Shown piece after piece: positions 24,375 through 33,979 of a stretch of 64,000 nt of DNA. The DNA is from an uncultured Clostridia bacterium. GTDB taxonomy: Bacteria > Bacillota > Clostridia > Christensenellales > UBA1242. Below the pieces are notes generated by a model. It made no database searches, had not been told where the DNA came from, and saw only the letters and a list, made by a program, of their open reading frames with translations. The stretch lies in contig CAKVLR010000001.1 of the NCBI GenBank assembly GCA_934757855.1, forward strand, positions 62,001-126,000, in the 5' to 3' direction. Within the stretch, counting starts at the first letter, position 1; each line of letters begins with the position of its first letter. The translations under genes were made by a program, and so were the position numbers.

Positions 24375-25931
24375 CTAAAATTTCAAAAGGCTGAGAATTT
24401 GATTTTTATCTACCGCAGTTAAGAATAGATACAATCTAGGTCCTTTACTCTTACCCAATAAAAGTTGATATACAACTTCAAAAAATCTCTTTTGTCGCGC
24501 TTTGTCTTGCTCGCCATTTAACTTAGGAATTTCATAAAGAAGCGCTTGCATTTCATCAGTTGTAAAATCTTTACTTTCGATATTTGATACAAGGCTAGCA
24601 ATCCAACCCTTTTCTTCATCGTTGAGAGTTGCAAAAAATTCTTTATTTTGCTCCAAAAGCAGTGTAGAAATTGATTCAGGTGAGTAATTTTTGAGCCAGT
24701 AACTAATTTTCTCAAACCTTTCGGCAATTTGCTCTTTCGTGCAAGTTTCACCTATTTTGTTTAACAATTCAACCAACAAATCAAGGTCAAAGTTTACGAT
24801 AGGCGCAAAAGCAGAAATAGTTTGAGCGCTAACAGGACAAGGTTTGTAATCAGACCTACAAGAAAGCGCCATTTCCATAATGCGTTTTACGACCTCATCA
24901 CATTCACCACTTGCGTAACTTGCATACATTCTATCAAATTCGTGATAAACGCGCAAAACTTCTTCATCAAGTGAAATTTCAAAATATTTCTCAGGTAAAA
25001 ATCTAGTGTATAGCCACAAAATAATCTCAGGTGAGTAAACTTTTAGCATTTCTTCAGGAGGTAAAACATTACCCTTACTACTACTCATTTTGCCATTTAC
25101 ACCTTTGATACCTACAAATTCATACCCGCGGTAATATGGCGCTTTACCACCGTAAATTTTATCTACCATAACGGTTGCAACTTGCGCGCTACCGCCCTCT
25201 GTACTGTGGTCCTTACCACCTGGCTCAAAGTTGACATTCTCATACTTCCAGCGCATAGGCCAGTCCACTTTCCACACAAGTTTTGCATTGTGTTGCGTAC
25301 GCAAATCAATCGTGCCGTGATGCCCACACTTACATTCGTAATCAAGCACAGCACCATTTTCACGGTCAGCCACAACCTTTGTAGTATGCCTACCACATTT
25401 AGTACAATACACTTGCACTGGATAGTAATGTTCGCGTTCATCAGCACTTGCATCTTGAGTCTTAAAACTCATCAACACATCATATACCTCTTTGCGCTTT
25501 TGCACAGCGGTAATCATTCCCTCAGTGTAAGCACCGCTAGAATAACGGTCTGCTTGAAAAATGTGTTCAACTTCAACGCCCAACTCTTTTAGAGAATCAA
25601 TAAAAGGCTGTTGGAAGTGCTTTGCCCAACTCTCGTGACAACCGAACGGGTCAGGAATACGGTCAAGCGGAGCAGACACATATTTACCGAAACTTTCATC
25701 AATGCCAGCAGGCACCTTGCGCAATCCATCGAAATTGTCCCAACTAAAAATAAAGCGAACTTTTTTACCCTTGTCACGCAAAGCCTTTGTAACAAACCAA
25801 CTTGTCACCACCTCACGCAAATTCCCCATATGCACGACACCGCTAGGACTAATGCCACTAGCGCAAGTATAAACTTCTTCGTTTGGATATTTTGCAATTA
25901 CTTGCTCAGCAATTTCATCTGCCCAATACAT
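24375..25931 (-). CDS. lysS: Class I lysyl-tRNA synthetase
   Basis: 518 residues. Class I signatures are clear: HIGH-like SGVVHMGN (30-37) and KMSSSKGN (281-288), with a C176-x2-C179 / C200-x-C202 zinc-like cluster and an alpha-helical C-terminal anticodon-binding cage. The YYPVQVYCTKCG and EPGGKDHSTEGGS stretches are typical of class I LysRS, found mainly in archaea and a minority of bacteria. It charges tRNA-Lys. Most Firmicutes use the unrelated class II enzyme. AGGAG site before the ATG; no T-box-like leader in the 280 bases upstream. Confidence 0.95.
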   Translation of the reverse strand: MYWADEIAEQVIAKYPNEEVYTCASGISPSGVVHMGNLREVVTSWFVTKALRDKGKKVRFIFSWDNFDGLRKVPAGIDESFGKYVSAPLDRIPDPFGCHESWAKHFQQPFIDSLKELGVEVEHIFQADRYSSGAYTEGMITAVQKRKEVYDVLMSFKTQDASADEREHYYPVQVYCTKCGRHTTKVVADRENGAVLDYECKCGHHGTIDLRTQHNAKLVWKVDWPMRWKYENVNFEPGGKDHSTEGGSAQVATVMVDKIYGGKAPYYRGYEFVGIKGVNGKMSSSKGNVLPPEEMLKVYSPEIILWLYTRFLPEKYFEISLDEEVLRVYHEFDRMYASYASGECDEVVKRIMEMALSCRSDYKPCPVSAQTISAFAPIVNFDLDLLVELLNKIGETCTKEQIAERFEKISYWLKNYSPESISTLLLEQNKEFFATLNDEEKGWIASLVSNIESKDFTTDEMQALLYEIPKLNGEQDKARQKRFFEVVYQLLLGKSKGPRLYLFLTAVDKNQILSLLKF

Positions 25932-26224
25932 AATATATCTCCTAAAATTTAAAATTTGCCCTCAAAAAGGCTACAATATAGGTTTATTTTATATCAAAAA
26001 GCACATAAAGTCAAGCCTAAACGCCCACTGAGTGAAAAATTTTACAATTTCTTGTTTTGGTAAAATTGTGTGCAAATTTTTTGTGCAAAAAATACATTTC
26101 GTAAAAAATCTACAAAAATGTATGGAAAAAATTTTTATTTTATGTTACACTATGGACACTTAATATTTGTGGCTAGTCAAAAAGCAATAAATTTTATATT
26201 TCCAAAAAAAAAATGGAGGAATTT

Positions 26225-26479
26225 ATGAACCGTAAGGAAATTTCAGGTTTGACCAAAATCTACGCATTGTCGTTTTTGTGCGCAATACCCATAATTATTT
26301 TGCTAGATATATTAATCAGCAAATATGTATCAACCACGGTTTTGACTGTAATTGATGTCATTCTGTTGCTTTTATCTGCGGTAATTGGGTATATAATTGC
26401 AGAAAAGCGTAAACAAAAAATCGCACGCAAGCGTGAGGAATTTTTAGCAAACAAACAAAAGGAAAATACAAAGGAGTAA
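26225..26479 (+). CDS. Small two-helix membrane protein
   Basis: 84 residues from ATG at 26225, preceded by GGAGG 6 bases away. Two hydrophobic segments (about 12-32 and 38-60) are followed by a strongly basic cytosolic tail (AEKRKQKIARKREEFLANKQKENTKE). No family recognised. It ends 4 bases before dnaB, so the two are probably co-transcribed from a promoter in the divergent gap with the lysyl-tRNA synthetase gene. Confidence 0.7.
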   Translation: MNRKEISGLTKIYALSFLCAIPIIILLDILISKYVSTTVLTVIDVILLLLSAVIGYIIAEKRKQKIARKREEFLANKQKENTKE

Positions 26480-26483
26480 ATAG

Positions 26484-28115
26484 ATGCCAGTAAAAAAGCC
26501 AACTAGTAGCACAGCGCAAGCGCGCAGATTGCCATTCAATTTAGAAGCAGAACAAGCCGTGCTAGGCGCAGTACTAATTAGTCAAGATGCTCCTAGTACC
26601 ATTCTTACCGAACTCAAAAAAGATGATTTTTACACTAAAGAACATCAAATCATATTTGAAACAATGCAAAAACTATTCTTAAAGAAAAATCATACCTATT
26701 TTGACCATATTATACTTACTAGTGAACTAGAAAGCGCTGGGCTACTCGAAACAGTCGGCGGAGTTAGTTATTTAATTACACTTACCAATGTACTACCAAG
26801 TGCCACAAACTATCAATATTATGTCGATATTGTCAAACGCGATTCCACCCTACGCCAACTCATTAGTGCAGGTGGCGAAATTATCGACAACGCCTACGAA
26901 AGTGATGACCGCGAAACAGCATTAGGCTTTGCAGAAAGCAAAATTTACAGCATTTCGCAAACTTCCGACCATTCAAGTTTGGAGCATATAAAAGGCAGTT
27001 TGGAAGAAGTAATCAATGATTTTGAGATTTGCTTCCAAAATCCCGAGGCAAAACGCGGTATGCCAACAGGCTTTCCAGGTCTTGACCACTATACAAACGG
27101 TTTTCAAAAAGGCGACCTTATTATCCTAGCAGCGCGTCCTTCATTTGGTAAATCTTCACTCGCAATCAACTTTGTACAAAATGCCTCAGTAAAATACAAA
27201 AAAACTTGCGCCGTTTTCTCACTAGAAATGCCACGCGCCCAACTTTCTAGGCGTATGGCGTGCGGAATTAGTGGCGTAAGTATGGAAAAAGTGTTGCGCG
27301 GTGACCTAAACGAAAATGAACAACGCAAATTTAGACAAGCCGTCAATTTGCTAGCGGAAGCACCTATTTATATAGATGACAACAGTATGAACACGCCCGC
27401 CGAAATCAAATCAAAATGTTTAAGGCTAAAAAACGACCCCGCGTGCGGACTTGATTTTGTAATGATTGACTACTTGCAGTTGATGAATACAGGTACAAAA
27501 GGCAGACAAGAAAGCAGACAACAAGAGGTTAGTGATATTTCGCGAAACCTAAAAATTATGGCAAAAGAATTGGGCGTACCAGTGCTCGCCCTATCACAGT
27601 TGTCCCGTGCTGTCGAACAGCGTACAGGCGACCACAAGCCTCAACTTAGTGACTTGCGTGAAACTGGTGCTATTGAGCAAGATGCCGATATAGTAATGTT
27701 TATTCACCGACCTAGCCGATACTCAGACACCAACAAAGACGGCTCACTCGACCCGACTGAGGCGTACTTGATTTTGGCAAAACACCGTAACGGTGCATTA
27801 GGCGAAATTCCGCTCGTTTGGGACGGTTCGACCACTACATTTAGAAGCACTGAAAAAGATGCAAATATTGCCAGTCTTGAAAGTACCGCCCCACCTCCTA
27901 TTACGGCTGAAAATCGTGAGGCTTTTGAAAAAGTGTCGCGCGAACTCACCGCTATCGAGGATATTCCCGAAGAAGTGTTCAACGCTCCCGCAGAGCAAAC
28001 ACCGCCTCCAGCCGAGTACCCGCAAGATGATTTTCAAGAATTACCACCTGAGGCGCACAATGACACTCCGCCCGCAACTGACCCCGATGATGAATCTGAC
28101 CCATTGTTTGATTAA
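26484..28115 (+). CDS. dnaB: Replicative DNA helicase DnaB
   Basis: 543 residues. The N-terminal domain (RLPFNLEAEQAVLGAVLIS) and RecA-like domain carry Walker A ARPSFGKSSLAI (217-228), VMIDYLQLM and ALSQLSRAVEQR through HRPSRYSD. The usual GRPSMGKT is ARPSFGKS here. A Pro/Glu/Asp-rich tail of about 80 residues (from about 460) is unusual and looks disordered. DnaB is loaded by the DnaC/DnaD homologues found at 43.6-46 kb. AAGGAG before the ATG. Confidence 0.96.
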   Translation: MPVKKPTSSTAQARRLPFNLEAEQAVLGAVLISQDAPSTILTELKKDDFYTKEHQIIFETMQKLFLKKNHTYFDHIILTSELESAGLLETVGGVSYLITLTNVLPSATNYQYYVDIVKRDSTLRQLISAGGEIIDNAYESDDRETALGFAESKIYSISQTSDHSSLEHIKGSLEEVINDFEICFQNPEAKRGMPTGFPGLDHYTNGFQKGDLIILAARPSFGKSSLAINFVQNASVKYKKTCAVFSLEMPRAQLSRRMACGISGVSMEKVLRGDLNENEQRKFRQAVNLLAEAPIYIDDNSMNTPAEIKSKCLRLKNDPACGLDFVMIDYLQLMNTGTKGRQESRQQEVSDISRNLKIMAKELGVPVLALSQLSRAVEQRTGDHKPQLSDLRETGAIEQDADIVMFIHRPSRYSDTNKDGSLDPTEAYLILAKHRNGALGEIPLVWDGSTTTFRSTEKDANIASLESTAPPPITAENREAFEKVSRELTAIEDIPEEVFNAPAEQTPPPAEYPQDDFQELPPEAHNDTPPATDPDDESDPLFD

Positions 28116-28143
28116 GAGAAAAACACCCGACAGGGTGTTTTTT
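28116..28143 (+). terminator. Bidirectional terminator between dnaB and the secreted-protein gene
   Basis: AAACACCC, loop GACA, GGGTGTTT then TTT on the plus strand; the complement also ends in a T-run and serves the convergent gene. Confidence 0.85.
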
Positions 28144-28169
28144 GTTCCTCTTTTTTACATTAGACCGCT

Positions 28170-30590
28170 TTATATTAGTCCGCTCAAGCCTCCATCATCA
28201 GTTGCAGAATTTACCTTATCACTGGTAGTTATTTTGGTAAAAAGCGCTTTTACGATTTTGCCGTTGATTTGGCTTTTGGTGAGTTTAATGCTCATTTTGT
28301 CTTTTGTGCCTAAAATTTCTTTTTCATCGTTGCCATTTACCCAGCCCGCAAATTCGTAGCCAGCGTACGCAACAGCGACAAAAGTCACGGTTTCATTGTC
28401 GTCCTCGCTACTTGCAATATCGTTACCAACAATTCTAGCCTCACCACCCTCGGTCGCGGTCACCACAGTACCGCTAATTTGCGTACCGCCACCGATTACA
28501 GGATTTTTTAGCGCAGGGCAACTATTTTGAAAATAGAATACAATATCAACTTGTTCAAAAATATTGTATAGCGAAATTGCAAAAGTATTTGTAGCGCCCT
28601 CTTTTGGCGCAACATATTTTATGTCGAACGCGCCTCCTACTCCGTAAACATAGGCGCTATAATACTCGACAGGCACTTCTACCCCGTTTATTGTCATTTG
28701 GTAAACATAATCGGTAGAAGTAGTGGGCTTCACCACAATCACACTTTCGCCACCCGTACCCGTGTGCGAAGTGATTGTCGGCGTGGTAGAAGCCCCGCTA
28801 GTCGCGGTCGTAACGCTACCGCTCATACCGCCCGCGTAATAATCGAGGTATATATAGTGTGCCGTGAGTGGCAAATTCCTAATTTGAATAGATACACGAT
28901 TTCCGTAGATTGTATGTGCATAAGTCACGGAAACCCCATCGAGTTTAATTGTTCCGCTACCGCTTGCTCCGCCCAGCGGAACAATTAAACCATCGAACGC
29001 TAACGCTAAATTATCTGAGTATTCAAACCCCGCGTAAATATTGATATTGTACTTTCCGCCTTTGACCCACCCATACATAGTAGCAGGGTCAAAGGTTATG
29101 GTCGGATTGTTAGAAATTACCTTAATCGGTGTTGCCGTGTAACCCGCCACCACCTTAACTCCATTTTTAGTTACATTTTTTAATGAAACATAGACTTTAT
29201 TATTTAATCTATATGCTCTATATTTTGCATAAGAAATTCCTGAGATTGAAGCAAAATCTGTCATTTCTGTATCTATATCAACAGCCACGCCATCTATTGT
29301 TACTTTGTTTACATAGTAGTACCCATGACCTGTGAAACAAAATGTTGCAGGTGAACTATCTGAACTGCTATCAAATTTTTTATCTAAGGTAACAGTATCT
29401 TCACTTCCGTAATCAACACTTGCAAAGACCACGCGCCCCGCCGCGCTAAGCGCGGCAGATTCAAGATTTAAGTGAAGCGCAGGACGCACCGCGTAGGAAC
29501 TATCCACACGATTGCTATCGTCACTAGACCCAGAGGGGCCTACAAGATACGCACCGTAGGAAAAATTGCTATTGGAAGAGCGCGACCACGAGTAAGCGTC
29601 TGTTGTCTGTCCTCTTTCGTTTACGGACAATTTCCACATACCTACTTTATCATCACTATAACCCATTTCTTGCATACTAGGCAACCATAAGCAATCATTG
29701 CTCCAGTTGGTATAGCCCTTTACTCCTTGAAAGTTATTACTACTGTAGTAACCCGTTAAATCAGTTGCAAGAGAGTCATTCATTAGTGTATAACCCATTA
29801 CGCTACTACCTTGCGCAGTGGTTTGATACGGCATAGCACTAGGGCGAACTATAAAATCAGTCAAATCATTAAAATCACCAGCAGTTGCTACTGTAAACTT
29901 AGAAAAAATATGAGTACCATTAGTCACTTGACTCGCAGTTGCTGTTGCACTACTATTACTACCACTTGAAGTACCATTCCAGTATACACCACCATTGTTT
30001 AATGTAACGGCACGAATATAACTCATACCATACATACTACTAGGGTATGCACTTGTCCAGTTACTACCACTATCGTAATAACCATTTGACCAAGTTGATG
30101 TCAATGACCCACTACTAGAAACCGCATACTTTACTCCACTAGGTACTGTCCCTTTTTTAAACTCTGATTGAGTACTATCCGTTAGCCACAAAGTCGCAAC
30201 TTTTTCACCTTTGTTGTTTTCACTTAAATAAACAACTTGCCACTTCAAGCCACCCAAAGTAACAAGCAAAGACTTTCCGCTTGCTTTTGGGCTAGTACTA
30301 AAACCCAAATTCCTAATATCGTCTGCTGTAGCAAGGCTAGGCACATTTTCAACCCTACCCGTTACTGACAAACAAGCAAAAAGGTCATTTAAATTCGACT
30401 CGTTAAATACGCCATCACCAGCATATATCTCTTGAACAGTATATGCATTAGTATCGCTAGTATTAATCACCGCACTAGCGTTATTCTTTATTACTGACAC
30501 CGCAATGCCCGCAGAAACTGGAACAACCAAGCAAATTACGCTAGCAACTATTGCAAATAACCAACTTTTTTTCTTTGATGTTTTTTCCAT
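28170..30590 (-). CDS. Large secreted protein with DUF6273-like and beta-repeat domains
   Basis: 806 residues. An N-terminal signal/anchor (KKKSWLFAIVASVICLVVPVSAGIAVSV) is followed by a region of about 100-400 that looks like DUF6273: GGLKWQVVYLSENNKGEKVATLWLTDS through SYAVRPALHLNLES. Beta-rich segments follow, and one near the C-terminus (VAYAGYEFAGWVNGNDEKEI) is like the Listeria-Bacteroides FxGW repeat. No LPxTG sorting signal. Probably exported to the cell surface. ATG with GGGGAAAG upstream; convergent with dnaB. Confidence 0.75.
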   Translation of the reverse strand: MEKTSKKKSWLFAIVASVICLVVPVSAGIAVSVIKNNASAVINTSDTNAYTVQEIYAGDGVFNESNLNDLFACLSVTGRVENVPSLATADDIRNLGFSTSPKASGKSLLVTLGGLKWQVVYLSENNKGEKVATLWLTDSTQSEFKKGTVPSGVKYAVSSSGSLTSTWSNGYYDSGSNWTSAYPSSMYGMSYIRAVTLNNGGVYWNGTSSGSNSSATATASQVTNGTHIFSKFTVATAGDFNDLTDFIVRPSAMPYQTTAQGSSVMGYTLMNDSLATDLTGYYSSNNFQGVKGYTNWSNDCLWLPSMQEMGYSDDKVGMWKLSVNERGQTTDAYSWSRSSNSNFSYGAYLVGPSGSSDDSNRVDSSYAVRPALHLNLESAALSAAGRVVFASVDYGSEDTVTLDKKFDSSSDSSPATFCFTGHGYYYVNKVTIDGVAVDIDTEMTDFASISGISYAKYRAYRLNNKVYVSLKNVTKNGVKVVAGYTATPIKVISNNPTITFDPATMYGWVKGGKYNINIYAGFEYSDNLALAFDGLIVPLGGASGSGTIKLDGVSVTYAHTIYGNRVSIQIRNLPLTAHYIYLDYYAGGMSGSVTTATSGASTTPTITSHTGTGGESVIVVKPTTSTDYVYQMTINGVEVPVEYYSAYVYGVGGAFDIKYVAPKEGATNTFAISLYNIFEQVDIVFYFQNSCPALKNPVIGGGTQISGTVVTATEGGEARIVGNDIASSEDDNETVTFVAVAYAGYEFAGWVNGNDEKEILGTKDKMSIKLTKSQINGKIVKALFTKITTSDKVNSATDDGGLSGLI

Positions 30591-30819
30591 AATCTTTCCC
30601 CATTTTTTATTGTTACAAGGTATCGCTACCCGTTAACTTATGGTAACATTATACTATATTTTTTAAAAAAGTCCAAACATTTTTGGGGTGTTTTGCAAAA
30701 TTTTTCGATTTTTTGCGTTTTTGTGGAGTTTTTGGGGCTTTGTGTTACTTTTTTCGACATTTTTCTACAAAATTCGCGCAAAACAATAAAAAGCAGATAA
30801 AAATTCATTTTGTTAAGAG

Positions 30820-30936
30820 ATTGCCCGTTGGAGCGTACTCCGTACGCGGAAAGTCTGGCAGATTAGTAAGCCTAATAGAACGGCAAGTAATGCCAGCCAT
30901 AGGTTGAGTGTGCCACAAGGCACCCTTACTAGCAAT
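30820..30936 (+). ncRNA. Candidate structured RNA or hairpin-rich element of unknown family
   Basis: The 459-base gap 30591-31049 has no gene. In 30820-30936 several helices are possible: GCGTAC/GTACGC (30833-30838 with 30842-30847), CTGGCA/TGCCAG (30855-30860 with 30891-30896) enclosing ATTAG/CTAAT, and GTGCC/GGCAC (30910-30914 with 30919-30923). Long-range pairs include CCGTT/AACGG (30825-30829 with 30879-30883, a pseudoknot), TAGTAAG/CTTACTA, and an end-closing ATTGC/GCAAT. A terminator follows on the plus strand. No match to RNase P, tmRNA, SRP or riboswitch cores I know; strand and function are uncertain. Confidence 0.45.
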
Positions 30937-30938
30937 TA

Positions 30939-30976
30939 CAAAAAAAAATGCCACTTAATTGAAGTGACATTTTTTG
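30939..30976. terminator. Bidirectional terminator between the 30.8-kb element and yajC
   Basis: CACTT, loop AATTG, AAGTG flanked by A-run/ATG and CAT/T-run on both sides. It would end yajC transcription on the minus strand (T9 run) and any plus-strand RNA from 30.8 kb. Confidence 0.8.
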
Positions 30977-31049
30977 TAAAATTTGTGTTTCTTTTTAAAA
31001 CTTTTCATTTCTTTAAGTTTTGCTTTCCATTTTTTTATTGTAGAAATTT

Positions 31050-31583
31050 TTATTTTTTCTTTGTAGAACGCTTTTTAGTAGGTTTGTCCTCAGGGGCTTC
31101 TTCTACCACAACATTAGCATCGCTTTCGGTTTCGTTTGCAGTATCTGCTTCACTTTCCTTTGGTTGCTCTGCTGGTTGTTCTTCTACAATTTCAGGCTTA
31201 GTTTCTGTTGTTTCTTCATCAGCAGGCATAACGATATTACCGTCAGTGTCGTAAACTATGTCCTCTTTTTTGTCGATACAATAAATCGCGTTTGAGTCAA
31301 TAGTTGTGTAACTTTTGTGTTTGCCATCGCCTGTTTCCAAAGTTACAACTTTCCCGTCTGTGGTTTCTTTGATAGAAACGACTGTTCCATAAAAACCGCT
31401 GTAAGTCTTAACTTTGTCCCCTGGCTTCAATGCACTGAGCATATTTGAAGTTTCTTGATTGTATTTTTTACGCCTGTAATAACTAAAAATATACGCAATA
31501 ATCAACACGCCGAGCAAAGCAAGCAAAATCCAAAGTGTTGAGTTGCCACCTGGTTGAGTTTCAGCCAATAATTGATTGAACAT
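31050..31583 (-). CDS. yajC: Preprotein translocase subunit YajC with an acidic tail
   Basis: 177 residues. One membrane helix (about 17-37) followed by YYRRKKYNQETSNMLSALKPGDKVKTYSGFYGTVVSIKE, the YajC core. Beyond about residue 105 is an acidic Glu/Pro/Thr-rich tail ending in a basic KRSTKKK, not found in E. coli YajC (110 residues). YajC assists SecDF in export. It sits 83 bases behind ruvB. Confidence 0.92.
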   Translation of the reverse strand: MFNQLLAETQPGGNSTLWILLALLGVLIIAYIFSYYRRKKYNQETSNMLSALKPGDKVKTYSGFYGTVVSIKETTDGKVVTLETGDGKHKSYTTIDSNAIYCIDKKEDIVYDTDGNIVMPADEETTETKPEIVEEQPAEQPKESEADTANETESDANVVVEEAPEDKPTKKRSTKKK

Positions 31584-31666
31584 AAATTCTCCTTTATTAG
31601 TAGTATAACATTAATTATACATATTTTACAAAATAAAGCAATCATTTTGCCTGCAAATTTTGACTT

Positions 31667-32725
31667 TTATTCGGGGAAAATGTCTTTTGCTATCTTTTGC
31701 AGTTGCTGTTCTTTATTTTCGTCTAATTTTTTGCCCAAATGCTCATATGCAAGAGGCATTGCGACACGACCTTTGCTGGTGCGCGCGATAAAGCCTTGTT
31801 GAATGAGAAACGGCTCATAAGCCTCCTCAATAGTGGTTGCCTCCTCACCAGTGGCAGCGGACAAAGTATCTAGCCCTACTGGTCCTCCGCCGAATTTGTC
31901 GATAATTGTCGATAAAATGCGGTGGTCGATAAAGTCAAGACCTATTTCATCGACTTCCATCATTTTGAGTGCTTTATGTGTAATATCGAGGTCAATTTTT
32001 CCTGTACCTTTCACATCGGCATAGTCACGAATACGCTTTAAAAACCTATTTGCGATACGCGGAGTCCCGCGCGAACTTTGCGCAATTAGTAGTGATGCTT
32101 CGGGGGTTATATCAATATTCAAAATATTTGCCGAACGATTTAAAATTTCGCTCAATTCCTTTGGCTCATACAATTCAAGCCTACCTAGCACACCAAACCT
32201 ATCACGCAGAGGCCCTGTGAGCATACCCGCACGCGTAGTGGCACCAATTAGCGTAAAAGGCTGAATTTTTAGCCTTATACTTTTAGCGGCGGGACCTTTA
32301 CCTACTACAAAGTCGAGCGCAAAGTCCTCCATAGCTGGGTAAAGCACTTCCTCAACCGCCCTACTCAATCGGTGAATTTCATCTATAAAAAGCACATCAT
32401 TACGCCCCAAATTTGTGAGAATGGCTGCTAGGTCGGCTGCGTGTTCAATAGCAGGTCCGCTGGTAATTTTAATTTGCGCACCTAGTTCGTTTGCAATAAT
32501 ATGAGAGAGTGTGGTTTTACCCAACCCTGGGGGTCCAAAAAGTAGCACATGGTCAAGGGCTTCGTTTCGCGCTTTTGCTGCTTGTATATATATAGATAGG
32601 CTATTTTTTATTTTGGTTTGCCCCACATACTCGTTTAGGCTGGTCGGGCGCAAACTATTTTCAATAACTTCATCAATATCTGATTTTGTGCTTGCGATAA
32701 ACCTATCATCATCTTCCATAAACAT
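31667..32725 (-). CDS. ruvB: Holliday junction branch-migration ATPase RuvB
   Basis: 352 residues: LRPTSLNEYVGQTKIKNSL, Walker A FGPPGLGKTTLSHI, Walker B DVLFIDEIHRLSR, GATTRAGMLTGPLRDRFGV and a winged-helix C-terminus ending PLAYEHLGKK. RuvB drives branch migration with RuvA. ATG at 32725, with GGGAG 11 bases upstream. It lies 6 bases after ruvA. Confidence 0.97.
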   Translation of the reverse strand: MFMEDDDRFIASTKSDIDEVIENSLRPTSLNEYVGQTKIKNSLSIYIQAAKARNEALDHVLLFGPPGLGKTTLSHIIANELGAQIKITSGPAIEHAADLAAILTNLGRNDVLFIDEIHRLSRAVEEVLYPAMEDFALDFVVGKGPAAKSIRLKIQPFTLIGATTRAGMLTGPLRDRFGVLGRLELYEPKELSEILNRSANILNIDITPEASLLIAQSSRGTPRIANRFLKRIRDYADVKGTGKIDLDITHKALKMMEVDEIGLDFIDHRILSTIIDKFGGGPVGLDTLSAATGEEATTIEEAYEPFLIQQGFIARTSKGRVAMPLAYEHLGKKLDENKEQQLQKIAKDIFPE

Positions 32726-32731
32726 AAGTCA

Positions 32732-33328
32732 TCATCTCCCTAATTCTTTAAAGGCTTTTGCAATTAAGTTTTCCATAGTGTCGTTTGTATCGTAAACCTT
32801 GGTCAAAATGTCTTGCGCTTGCGATTTTGGCACGCCCCAGTCAGTAAGCACTGTCAACGCTTGCGCAAAGTTTTCGCTTTGGTTGAGTTCGCAAGCGGTC
32901 ATATCTACCTCAGCAAGGTGACTTAATGCATCGATTTTTTCTTTCAATTCAAGTAAAATTCTATCACGAATTTTCGCGCCAACGCCTTTGATGCCTTTGA
33001 AAACACTGGCATTTTGTGTAGCAATCGCAAAACTCAAATCTTGAGCACTTACGCCACTCAAAATATTGATTGCCATTTTAGGTCCGACACCATTTACAAG
33101 TAAAAGTTTCAAAAAAACCTCTTTTTCAAACTTGTCACGAAAGCCAAACAAAGTCATTTCATCTTCACGCACATTTAGGTATGTATAGACTTGCACTTCC
33201 TCGCCGATAGTTCCTATTGTATTTTCGCAAAACGATGTCACATTGATTTCGTAGCCTATGCCGTGATTGTCAATTACAATCGTGCCAAAACCCTTGTCCG
33301 CTAATATTCCTTTTATAAAACTTAACAT
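32732..33328 (-). CDS. ruvA: Holliday junction DNA-binding protein RuvA
   Basis: 198 residues with an N-terminal OB fold (MLSFIKGILADKGFGTIVIDNHGIGYEINV), helix-hairpin-helix motifs (LLVNGVGPKMAINILSG and FKGIKGVGAKIRDRILLEL) and a C-terminal domain that binds RuvB. AGGAG site; 9 bases after ruvC. Confidence 0.97.
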   Translation of the reverse strand: MLSFIKGILADKGFGTIVIDNHGIGYEINVTSFCENTIGTIGEEVQVYTYLNVREDEMTLFGFRDKFEKEVFLKLLLVNGVGPKMAINILSGVSAQDLSFAIATQNASVFKGIKGVGAKIRDRILLELKEKIDALSHLAEVDMTACELNQSENFAQALTVLTDWGVPKSQAQDILTKVYDTNDTMENLIAKAFKELGR

Positions 33329-33337
33329 AATTTTCTC

Positions 33338-33823
33338 CTATAATCCACGCATTGTTTGGTTGGTTTGAGTATGGCAAAGCGCCACTGCTACCGCATCTGC
33401 CGCATCATCGGGGCGTGGGATTTTTGTCAAATGCAAAAGTGTCTTTACCATAAATTGCACTTGGCTTTTATCTGCCTTACCTAGCCCCGTAAGCGCCATT
33501 TTGATTTCTTGCGGTGTGTATTCAAAAACGGGTATATTTTTCATAACTATACTCAGCAAAATCACTCCCCTTGCCTCCGCTACTGGTATGCCTGTGGTGA
33601 TATTTTTGTTGAAATAAAGTTTTTCGATAGCCACTTCATCTGGTGTGTAATTATCAATCAATTTGCCCATACTTTCGTAAATTGCTCTCAGCCTTTCGTT
33701 AAACGGCATATCCTTTGGTGTCGTAATTACGCCGTAATCCACAACCTCGTTGCCTGTTCGTTTTTTGTCAATAATGCTGAAACCTATAATTCCGTATCCT
33801 GGGTCAATTCCTAAAATGCGCAT
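33338..33823 (-). CDS. ruvC: Holliday junction resolvase RuvC
   Basis: 161 residues. RNase H-like fold with acidic residues in RILGIDPGYGIIGFSII, the VAIEKLYFNKN segment and the final RPDDAADAVAVALCH. It cleaves junctions moved by RuvAB. Leads a ruvC-ruvA-ruvB-yajC unit on the minus strand; GGAGG before the ATG. Confidence 0.97.
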   Translation of the reverse strand: MRILGIDPGYGIIGFSIIDKKRTGNEVVDYGVITTPKDMPFNERLRAIYESMGKLIDNYTPDEVAIEKLYFNKNITTGIPVAEARGVILLSIVMKNIPVFEYTPQEIKMALTGLGKADKSQVQFMVKTLLHLTKIPRPDDAADAVAVALCHTQTNQTMRGL

Positions 33824-33954
33824 TTTTCCTCCGTAATATAGTTTATTATATCATTTTTTGCAGAAAAAGTAAAACATTTTTAGAACATTTGTAAAATAAA
33901 AATAAGGCAACAAAATGCTCATTTTTACCATAAATTACCTAACCAAATTTAAAA

Positions 33955-33979
33955 CAAAAATAAGTCACTACTCGACTTG
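33955..33979 (-). terminator. Second terminator after the duplicated tRNA-Ile end
   Basis: Minus-strand AAGTC, a 7-base loop, GACTT, then ATTTTTG. It follows the extra copy of the tRNA-Ile 3' end, just as the terminator at 34098-34120 follows the real one. Confidence 0.65.

Noticed and set aside
25932..26224. T-box leader for the lysyl-tRNA synthetase gene
   Set aside because: No T-box sequence or antiterminator pairing is visible on the minus strand; only A/T-rich promoter-like DNA.
30820..30976. RNase P, tmRNA or SRP RNA at the 30.8-kb element
   Set aside because: The GGAAAGTC string recalls RNase P, but the other conserved RNase P blocks, the tmRNA ends and the SRP domain IV loop are missing and the length is too short.
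30683..31254. Plus-strand frames of 74 and 116 codons around the 30.8-kb element
   Set aside because: No ribosome sites; the second is antisense to yajC. The hairpins better explain the conserved look.
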